From contig JAJEKV010000047.1 of NCBI GenBank assembly GCA_021234155.1, positions 6,847,071 through 6,911,070 on the forward strand: a stretch of 64,000 nt of DNA, written 5' to 3'. A program made the translations under genes and the position numbers. Source of the stretch: Isoetes taiwanensis (lineage: Eukaryota > Streptophyta > Lycopodiopsida > Isoetales > Isoetaceae). Below, piece after piece: positions 47,504 through 56,160 of this stretch (within the stretch, counting starts at the first letter, position 1; each line of letters opens with the position of its first letter). The notes under the pieces were generated by a model. It did not search any database. It saw only the letters and a list, made by a program, of their open reading frames with translations, and was not told the DNA's origin.

Positions 47504-48817
47504 GATTTTGATGGAATAGAGGGATCGGAAACCTGTGCGGCATGGGCGGCAACCTGTGCGGCTAGGGCGGCAAGAAGAGAGAGGGCCGCCCCTCTTTCTC
47601 TTCTATTCCGGCACTGCCGCATCACCCATATTCGAATCCCTTCTCTCTGGTGCTAGCCAGGGTTTGCTTTCTTGGATACAAAACTGTTTTCTTCATCAAA
47701 GGCTGCTGATTTCTTGGTTCTTGGGCTGCTTCAAGGCGGACTCCCTGGTTCTCACAAGATAAAACCACTAACGTGGTTTTTTGTTCTAATGCTTCAGATA
47801 AGCATGATGATCTTCTACAAGCATAGTGGAGATTTACAAGTAAGGTTTCTGCAGTTTTTTAGCAGTATTAGCTTCTTTGTACTTCACAAATGGAATAGGC
47901 ATCTGGGCCCTTTCTCAGAAGATACATGTTAGTTAGCACTGAGCCGGCCTAAGAAGCTGCAGGACAGCTTGTTATTCCTTTTTTGTTTGTGGTTGAGCAC
48001 ACCGAAAAAGCACAGACGCTTATAAGGTGGAACAAAATTGTAGAACCTGCTGAGAGAAGGGGTTTCAGGTTCTTGAGAGATTTAGCAGTGTTACTCTTAT
48101 TTCAGGTTTTGTTTTCAGATGGTTATTCCCTTCCTTCTGCACTCCTGTTTCCTTGCTAGCGGGAAGAGACAACTCATCTGGTAAAGTATGGTTAAGAGAC
48201 AGGTATAATGAATTTTTTGTGTTGATGGCGAGTTCATTTGGAGGCTTCTTGTAGTGCATGAGAATGATGTACAGAACACATGAGCAGATAATCCCCACAA
48301 TGCAGCATTTCTGTTACTAGGGTCCACTTCTCTGTTGGAGGGGCAGCCAGTCGTGTAACCCCACAATGTGGCAGTATGCAAAGCTAGGGATTTAAAATGT
48401 TCTAACTAGAGCATTTTTAGGTACTGAAAGGCCCATTGATGCTCAAGTACTGATAAGCTTGAGCATACTAAATACTTAAGTGCTGATGCTTAAGTAACTC
48501 AAGTACTAATATGCTTGAGTGGCTGTTGTTTTGGACAGCATGCCTTCAGTCATCATTAAGGATTGCATACAGGTACTTCAAAAACAGGTTCTCAAGACAA
48601 CGATCACATACTTGTTTATTTTCCTACCTCATCAGGTGTTGTTACATGTTACAGGAGTAACTTGGTATGTAAATTTTCTATTTGTCTCATTAGGAGACTA
48701 AATAAGCACGCCAGGGGGAGATGAAGAAGTTGAGGTGTGAGCTCCTGTAGTAATCTCCTTCTGTGGTGTTGCATGTACTTTTATTACAAAAATTAAAAAG
48801 TGGCACTTCCTTTTCTC

Positions 48818-48852
<35 letters not shown>
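47504..48852 (+). mobile_element. Retroposed sequence with poly(A) tail and 14-bp target duplication
   Basis: AAGTTTTCCATACT occurs at 47,490-47,503 and again at 48,853-48,866. The right copy is directly preceded by a run of about 35 A (48,819-48,854). This is the structure left by LINE-mediated retroposition. The body (about 1.3 kb) begins GATTTTGATGGAATAGAG and has a GC-rich 5' part, but no recognised protein frame. It may be a retrocopied noncoding RNA, UTR or unknown retroelement. Confidence 0.75.
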
Positions 48853-48858
<6 letters not shown>

Positions 48859-49234
48859 TCCATACTAGAAAAGACACACTTTATAGGCGACTGAGGTTGT
48901 CCCTTTAGCTTTGTTTTAAGGCTTATCAAAAGGCTGTCTGTATCAGATCCAAATAAACAATTCTCTTGTCTTGATGTCTTTTGCTTTTTTGCTGGTCTAC
49001 AATCTCTACATCATATGGTTTTTCTTGCTCCTTAATTTTTATAATCAGAGGAGAGTAAATATCTTAGCTTCATTTTAAGGCTTATCAAAAGGCTGTCTAA
49101 ATCACATTTAAAGAAACATTTGTTTTGTCTTGATTTCTTTTGGCATACTTCTTGGTCGTTCACAAGCTCTTAAGAACAAAACTTTTAAATCGTTGTTCAG
49201 GCTATAATAGGTTGCGGGTGTGGTAGTGGAAGAC

Positions 49235-49374
49235 CGGCGCTGCTATCGGCTCCCCAAACTGACTAGACCAACCAGGAGAATTCACTTGAGTGAATCCTCC
49301 AAGCCAAGGAGGATTCGCTTGAGTGAATCCTCCTTGGCTACTCTAGTCAATTTAGGGAGCCAATAAAGTGAGCG
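49235..49374. mobile_element. Mutator-like miniature inverted-repeat element
   Basis: The left part CGGCTCCCCAAACTGACTAGA and the reverse complement of the right part TGGCTCCCTAAATTGACTAGA match; the inner arms contain GGATTCACTCAAGCGAATCC-type palindromes. 9-bp flanks GTGGAAGAC (49,226-49,234) and GTGGACGAC (49,375-49,383) differ at one base. A 9-bp duplication fits Mutator-like elements. It lies about 390 bp before the U2 promoter. Confidence 0.65.
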
Positions 49375-49761
49375 GTGGACGACGCCAGAATGTGACTAAC
49401 TTGAGTTATAAGGTGAATTAATTTATGCCATGCATGCATATGCTAAAATTTATAGGAATTAAGCTCATTGCCCTCCCGAGCTAGAACCATATAGAACCTC
49501 TCAGGTCGATTGCAGCTAAATAGTTTTAAACAACTACGATTAGTAAGAATTGAGAATGAGAAAGGAAAATGTTCAAGATTTGAATGCCAGGTAAACTATT
49601 ATCTTTCGATCCTAAAGCTCGTCGGAAGCTGAAAATCCGGCCATCAAGACCCAACGAAACGAGGAAAGGATGATTCTTACATTTCTGGCAATTTGGATTC
49701 TATATTCAAACTTCCTGATCAGGTCAGTTCTGTTCTAACCTTTTTTCTAGGTTTTCATTAT

Positions 49762-49772
49762 ATCCCACGGTC
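49762..49772 (+). promoter_or_regulatory. Upstream sequence element (USE) of the U2 snRNA gene
   Basis: ATCCCACGGTC matches the plant snRNA USE consensus RTCCCACATCG at 8 of 11 positions. It ends 30 bp before the TATA box, near the spacing used by RNA polymerase II snRNA genes in plants; polymerase III genes use a spacing about 10 bp shorter. Confidence 0.7.
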
Positions 49773-49802
49773 ATTGTTTAGAAGAGAAGATGTTGTTTAT
49801 GG

Positions 49803-49810
49803 TATATAAG
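49803..49810 (+). promoter_or_regulatory. TATA box of the U2 snRNA gene
   Basis: TATATAAG, 25 bp before the first U2 nucleotide (49,828), at the expected position. Confidence 0.75.
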
Positions 49811-49827
49811 GACGAAGGAAACAAAGT

Positions 49828-50012
49828 ATACCTGTCTCGGCGTTTTGGCTAAGATCAAGTGTAGTGTCTGTTCTTATCAGTTTAATAGTTGAAACGGGGT
49901 CCATATGGCCCCAATGCTATTAATCTAATTTGTTGTGGGTTGTGGACCTCTTGTGCAGTACAAATCGTGCACGAAAGCAATGCAATCCTTTGTGCATGTC
50001 CTCTCTCTCTCT
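49828..50012 (+). ncRNA. U2 spliceosomal snRNA, variant copy or pseudogene
   Basis: Starts ATACCTGTCTCGGCGTTTTG and continues GGCTAAGATCAAGTGTAGTG then TCTGTTCTTATCAGTTTAAT, clearly U2. U2 base-pairs with the intron branch site inside the spliceosome. Compared with the near-universal plant sequence it has T to G at position 7, C to G at position 15, and A to G at the last base of the GUAGUA branch-recognition hexamer. The second strand of stem IIa (normally CUGAUA) reads GTTGAA. Stem IIb (GGGGTCCATATGGCCCC), an Sm-like AATTTGTTG and a GTGCA...TGCAC hairpin are kept. USE and TATA box are present, so it is not a retrocopy. The 3' end is approximate because the sequence runs into a CT repeat and then mitochondrial DNA. 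Confidence 0.85.
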
Positions 50013-50134
50013 CCATGTCTCCCGAAATCTTTCAGTACATATGGCGTAAGACGATTTTACATATCGAGGTCGGGATGGGATCGGGTGTTTTCACGCATCT
50101 GCCTCACACTACTGTAGAGGTATGGCATAGCCCT
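50013..50134 (-). rRNA. rrn5: Nuclear copy of plant mitochondrial 5S rRNA (NUMT fragment)
   Basis: On the minus strand the sequence reads GTGAAAACACCCGATCCCAT, CCCGACCTCGATATGT, ATCGTCTTACGCCATATGTA and CTGAAA...TTCGGGAGACATGG, in the order and spacing of land-plant mitochondrial 5S rRNA. Differences such as GTGGAATCG to GTAAAATCG and TTGCGCC to TTACGCC are G-to-A changes expected of a decaying nuclear copy. The 5' part near 50,110-50,134 is rearranged and the last bases of the 3' end are missing. It directly follows the U2 copy across a (CT)n run. Confidence 0.85.
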
Positions 50135-50379
50135 AAACCCTCTCTGCAAGGAGGGGGTTCAAAATAAATTTTAACTAGGATTTGATTTTATTATTTTGCA
50201 GTTAATTCATTGCTTTCCATGAGACCAAGAACATGCTAGTTTTAAGTTTTTTATCCATGTGTGGCCTTCATTTGTGTTTTAAGCTTTGGCATTTCCGTGT
50301 TTTCATGTCTGTTTGTCATTCAACAAACTACGAATTTCAAAGGGTAAGTTTGCATTAGACTTCAGTTTCAATTCAAGTC
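50135..50379. other. No gene recognised
   Basis: Short spacer between the mitochondrial insert and the LINE. Whether more mitochondrial DNA lies here cannot be told by eye. Confidence 0.35.
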
Positions 50380-53095
50380 ATCTCTTCGATGATGCCGCCT
50401 TCCCCCGCAACAGATGGTTCGATGATGAGTGTCGGGAGCTCAAACGCGAACTCTGGCAAGTCACTGATCCCACCTCCCGCCCACAGGCCATCAGTCAATA
50501 CCGCTCCTTCCTCAAGAAAAAGAAAGCCAGATACCTCGCAGAGCACTAGCAACAGATGTTCGGTCTCCTGGATCGGCATCCCAAGGCATTCTGGAGAAGG
50601 GTATTGAGCAAGACTGTACAGCCCGCAGGGAACATCATCTCGGATCAATGGGTACAGTACTTGCAATAGCTTTACGATCCGCTCGGGGGCCGGGCACCAG
50701 TCCCTCTACAGATAGGCATGGCTCTGGTCATCACAGAGGGGGATGCCATCATGGGCCTACAATGCCTAGCTAATGGAAAGGCAGCAGATTTAGATGGCAT
50801 GCAGGCGGAGCTTCTGAAATGGGATGGGCCTCCACTAGTGCCTGTCCTCATGGCATTATTCAATAAAGCACTGCAAGAAGGCTTCCCTCCGCAATGGACC
50901 ACTAGTAGAGTTGTGCCGATATATACAAGACAGGGGACCCTCAATGCCCAACCAACTATCCTACTATTATGGTCAGCTCTCTCTTTGCAAAACTGTTGGC
51001 TGGCATCCTTGAGCAGCGGCTGACAATATGGGCAGAGGAGGCAGATGTGCGAGCTCTCACACAAGCAGGCTTTCGGCCCAGGCATTCCACCATTGATAAT
51101 ATCTTCACTCTACGCACACTGATCCCCGGGGGGTGCAGTTATACATAAAGGGGGTATGGCATCTGCGTTCGGAGGGTAGCAAAAAACCCCCCTTGTATAC
51201 GCAATTTTAAAAGGCAATTTGACCCCTCTGTGTATAGATATTGCTCCAAATCAGTGCCTAAAAACACCCCTAACCCCTAAGTATACGTACGCAAATGGTC
51301 AAAAAAACACCCCTCCGTTGAACTCTCATGGGTTATACGCTGATCAAAGGTGAATCCCCCGGGCACTGATCGAGGATAGCAGGAATAACTGACAAAGCCT
51401 GTACTTTTGTTTCGTGGATTACGCAAAAGCTTTTGACATAGTGCCTGGGACAAGTTATGGAACAGACTGCGGCAGCTGGGGACCCCCATTGACTTGCAGA
51501 ATGCAATATATAGGCTATAGAGGCATGCTCAGGCCGTATCACATCGTCAGGATAGCCGGTAATCAGTAGTATTGGAGTGCGTCAGGGTTGCCCCCTCTTC
51601 CCCACACTCTTTGGCCTATACATTGACCAGCTGGAAGATTGGCTCTCTGAGCAAGGAGGTGCGGGCGCCCATCCCATGCATCACACAATCCGGCAACTCA
51701 TATATGCTGACGATGTCAACCTCCTAGCCTATACTCCAGAGGACATGCAACGTCACCTGGATGCTCTTGACACTTTTTGCCGATTCACTGGCATGTGAGC
51801 TAACTTGCCCAAAACTAGGGTGCTGCTAGTTTCATCATCCCGGCAGCCAAGGCTTCCCTCATTCACTTACCAGGGACAAGATGTAGAGGTGGCTCCGTAC
51901 AAGTACTTGAGAATCGAGTTCTCTGCTATCACCCACTGGGATGAGGCCATCAGATTGCGGGTCACGCCAGGTTGGAAAGCATTATATGCCATGCAGAACA
52001 ACAGCCACAAGGCAGAGTTGTATGTCTGGGGCCACCAGTCACACTTGTTTAGGGCCTTGGTTGAGCCGGTCCTCTTGTATGGGTCAGAAGTATGGGGTCT
52101 GGTGATATCCCTCAACACCTGGAATGACCTCGAGCAGGTGCAGAAAGCCTTCTTGGCACGAGCCCTTAGGGTAAAGTCCACAGTACCATACCACAGTACC
52201 ATACGAGACAGGTTTTCTACCCCTTCAACGGGCTGCATTGGAACGCCATATCATTTACTTCCAGAAGGTGGTCGCTATGGGTGATACACATTTGCTGAAC
52301 CTTGCTTTGGCCATGGCGATGGGTCCCCAATGCCTGAAAGCCTGCTGGAAGGACAAGCAAGCTCAGTGGTTCTCACGCTGGGGTGTACAGGCAAACAGAT
52401 GCGTACATGTACGGACAACGAAAGATCACAAGGCACTTAAGCTGTACCTAGATGCTACTTTCCTTCGCAAGCTCTGGGATGCAGATGCTCTGACGCACAT
52501 TAAGCTAGCACACTATCAGCAGCAAGTCAATCCTAGGCTCAGGAAAGGCCCACACTAGTACTTGTACACCCATTTGCCCATGAAGAAGCGCAGACTTATA
52601 GCTTCCATTCGCACGGGTGCACATCGTCTCCGTATTGAGACAGGACGTTGGGCTCGGCAAGCACGGGAGGAAAGGCTTTACCAGTGTTGCCACCAAGGCG
52701 CCATTGAGGATGAATGTCATGCCCTCCAGATTTGCCCAGCGTTTGCCTATATCCGAGAGCGGTATGTTCAATTACTAGTGCCTGGCCAACCGTTGCATGA
52801 GTTATTGAATACGGCTTTAGTGGGTTTGTTGGGGTCATACCTCCAGAAGGTAATAGATGCACGGACTCAGTTGTGTCCTTCGGGATAGTATTGAACTGTC
52901 CTATACAATTGTACAGCGTGCCAGCATACTTATTACTGCTAAAGTTTTTCCCTCGAAAACCCTTCGGGCGGGGTTAATCGACGATAATCGCTTGTTGCTC
53001 TCTTTTTGTTTGGGTCCCATAGGCCAATTGGTCTCCGTGGACGATGAAAAATCTATTCTATTCTTTTCTATTCTTCTTTGAGTTTTAGTCAAGTT
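50380..53095 (+). mobile_element. LINE of a second family (TTCTA-tailed), 5' truncated and decayed
   Basis: Plus-strand pieces: NRWFDDECRELKRELWQ (50,410), LANGKAADLDGMQAELLKW (50,770), FRPRHSTIDNIFTLRTLI (51,070), FVDYAKAFDIVPG (51,410), GVRQGCPL (51,574), IYADDVNLLAYTPEDMQRH (51,700), LFRALVEPVLLYGSEVWG (52,050) and a C-terminal Cys/His region (QCCHQGAIEDECHALQICP, 52,680). Order and motifs are those of a non-LTR reverse transcriptase of the I/Jockey/CR1-like type rather than plant L1. The endonuclease part is absent. The 3' end has CCTTCGGGCGGGGTTAATCG and GGTCTCCGTGGACG and ends in an imperfect TATTC/TTCTA tail (about 53,050-53,080) instead of poly(A). Stops, frameshifts and a 239-bp DNA element (51,125-51,363) break it. 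Confidence 0.85.
51125..51363. mobile_element. 239-bp non-autonomous element with T2-type ends and exact 8-bp target duplication
   Basis: The left end is CCCGGGGGGTGCA, and the right end, reverse complemented, is CCCGGGGGATTCA (11 of 13 match). CACTGATC is exactly repeated at 51,117-51,124 and 51,364-51,371. Removing the element and one repeat restores the LINE frame (RTLIEDSRNN, then one stop, then QSLYFCFVDYAKAFD). The inside holds CCCC/GGGG runs beside GTATACG motifs, as at the ends of T2. No coding capacity. Confidence 0.9.
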
Positions 53096-53965
53096 ATTCA
53101 TGTTTGCCCTTGCTCAAAGGAAGCAGTTCACTGTCTAACAATCTAAATCACTTCTCCAAGTTGGCATATGGGATGATTGACACTGTCTTGTAGATTTCAC
53201 ATGATCCTGCACCACCAGAAATTGCTACCTGATCGATGAAATCTAAAGCATTCAGAATAACTATCCCTATAAGAAACTTTGACATCTCATCATGTACTTT
53301 AACAAACTTCTGAAAAGCTTCATAAATGGAATAAAAAGTACCTTCTACTTGAAGCTTACGTATCTATCTATTGTTTAAATTTGGTTTTCTCAGCAAGTGG
53401 GAAACTTTTTGGATTTTTTTTTTCAGGTTAGTTTTCTAAGGTTACGAGGGGTTTGAAGTATGCATTGAAGTATGATTTCGAAATGCAAAAAATTGGAGGC
53501 GGTGCATGTTGGCTGGATTTGGTGGGAAATGCGTGGTTAACACTGGGATGCACAAAAAATGTTTAATCCAATTCCATGCCTGATTGCAAAATGGCAGGGT
53601 ATTGGCAAGGACTTTTTGTGCGACTTATGTTTAGTTATAGTGTTTGGCCGATATCTAGTGTTGTTTGTTTTTTGCTATGGTGCTATGGTTTTGGATTATA
53701 CTCTGCAACACCCTACCTTCTTTCTTTTTAATTCGTCAAAACTGATAGTAGTAGTAACAATTTAGATGTCAATGTTTGCATGCCCGAGATGGATGCAATT
53801 CATGTATGGTTAGAAATCACCATAAACCTTCATTTATTAGCATCTTTACAGACATTTCCCCTTCCATAAAGGGCTACTTCTCCCCCTTGCATGAGTTACC
53901 TGGGGTATGTAACAACTCCCCGCAAGTTTTCTACTTCTTGCTGACATATGATCTACAAAGTTCTG
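53096..53965. other. No gene recognised
   Basis: AT-rich, no conserved frame. Confidence 0.35.
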
Positions 53966-54260
53966 AGTTTTGAGCTATGCCTCAAGCTAAAGTGCTCCTT
54001 GGAAATTCTGGTGAGCATTGATTTGTTTTTTATATTATATCTCCAGGCTGAGGTTTTTTATTTCTTTCTGACATCTGATCTGCAGAGTTCTAAGATTTTG
54101 GTGAGCATTGATTTGTTTTTTATATTATATCTCCAGGTTGGGGTTTTTTACTTTTTTTCTGATATCAGTTCTATGTTTTGAGCTATGCTTCAAGCTACAA
54201 TGTTCCATTGAGATTTCGATGAGCATTGATTTGTTTTTCATGTTATATCTCCAGGCTAAG
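53966..54260. repeat. Tandem repeat of about 90-120 bp, three units
   Basis: GAGCATTGATTTGTTTTTxATxTTATATCTCCAGG occurs at about 54,012, 54,102 and 54,220. The flanking TTTTGAGCTATGC(C/T)TCAAGCTA occurs at 53,967 and 54,177. Noncoding. Confidence 0.75.
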
Positions 54261-56160
54261 GTCTTGTTTTAGTCTATGTCCACGTTAAGATTTTTCTAAT
54301 GTAGATTGCCCAGATCAAGCTATTATCTTGAAAGCTATTATTTTGTCTTTCAAGAGTGCCCTGCTCGGAAGCATCCCTTTTATCTCTTTCTTTGAGCTAG
54401 AGGATCTATATAAATTATATTAATACTTATTTTCACAAACTTATGCCTACCTGAAAGCCATTTCTTTGATCCTCTCCTTCATTGCCCTCTGCTATACAGT
54501 TAGTCTCAAACTAAGCTATTCCAAGACACCAGTATTAGTTCACAAAACAAGAACAATGCACTCTACTGCCCTGAGAAGGACGGGGTGAACAAGCCTATGG
54601 AATGTCTTAAATATAGCTGGCAGCATGATCACAAGACTTGCAAGTCGCCTTACATATATAGTTGGTCTGCACACAGCAAAACGGCCAACTATTTCTTGAT
54701 AAGGGTCGAGGCCTTCTTCTAGTATAGCAATTAACTAATCTTTTCAATGTCTTATTTAATCTGGGCGATTCATTTTTTGCAAGTATTTGAAAGCTTTTCA
54801 TTATCTTTAAGCAGCTCACCTTTTTGCAGTTGTATTGCTAATCTTAAGATTGTGATTATAGGTTATGCTTCTGCTGTTCTTACTTTAAACATTTTTCTAT
54901 CTTATATTTGTTTCATTTCTTACACTGTCTTTTGTATGTGATGTAATGTTTCTTTCTGAATTCTATGTTTGTTTTTTTGCCCAATATTTTATGAACAGTG
55001 ACGAGAAAGTAAGTCCAAATATTTTAGAATTAGTATTGACATGCACTATAGGGGCTAATTTTAGAAATAATATTGACATGCACATATGTAGGGGCTGATA
55101 TTTCCACACTTGGGCAGGTTTAATATTTTCCTTTTAGGTTGAAATGTCAAACTATCCAGGGGTTGGCCTTTTGCGGCGGGGAACCCTTACAAATTTTTAA
55201 GGACTCTAAACTTACTTCCCCACGATCTTTCATTCGTATTCCAAGCATAAGTGAGGAATATAATGAACGGAATTTCTAGAGGCATGCATGCTTGCTCGGA
55301 GGAGTTTTTATGGATTGCGCTATTGACTTGCCATAAAGTGCTTGCCTTTGCAGGATACATGGACATGCTTTAGCATGCTTAATGCATATGGTTCTGCATA
55401 AGACTTTCTCTGCCCATTCCATAGAAGATCCTCAGAAAAAAGCCATATGAAAATTATGTTGGACCATTTGTGTTTTTGCACCATCTTCAATTGCAATTGC
55501 AAACCTTGGGTTTTCCAATTTTTTCTGTATCTACATCTTAAAATTCAGGAGTTTGTGCATTAATGCTAGAGCATGGCTTACTGAGCAACTTCAGGTAATT
55601 GTTTCCTTAGACTACTCATGTCAGAACTTTTCTGTTATAACAATAGATATGCATGTCATTTAACCTAGCAATATTGCAGAACCAGATTGTAGACCAAGAT
55701 ATAATCAATCAGTTCCATTCCGAGATACAATTACATAATAATACTCCATTTCGAGCCATTTAGAACATGCAATATTGAGAAATTAGTTTATTTCCATGTG
55801 TGATTGCCATGTGTGCAGAACTTGCATCCACCTAGAAGAAAACATGATTATGTTTCAAAACACTCTAGAGTAGCATTTGCATCCAAGCAACAATAATACT
55901 GCATAATAATTTTGCATCTATCTAGAAGACATGAAACAATAATTTTTGCAGAGCAAACTAAGAATAAGACCAAGACATAAGTTATAACATAACTAGGTAT
56001 ATAGAATCACTCAACTATTTAAACAAGACAAAGTTGCTCATAGAACTAGGTCTATAGAATCAATCAACTATTCAAATCTTTCTCACTTTGCCTATTTCTC
56101 CATGACTCGAGGATAGTGGTGCCCAAATCCCCTAGTGGTCCATTGAGAATTGCAGGCTAT
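54261..56160. other. No gene recognised
   Basis: AT-rich. Contains two short direct repeats: ATTGACATGCAC with flanks at about 55,036 and 55,071, and AACTAGGT(A/C)TATAGAATCA at about 55,991 and 56,045. Confidence 0.35.

Noticed and set aside
50013-50134. Bacterial or plastid 5S rRNA as the source of the 5S-like sequence
   Set aside because: The order of CCCGATCCCAT, GACCTCGATATG and CGCCATATGTACTGAAA fits plant mitochondrial 5S rRNA specifically.
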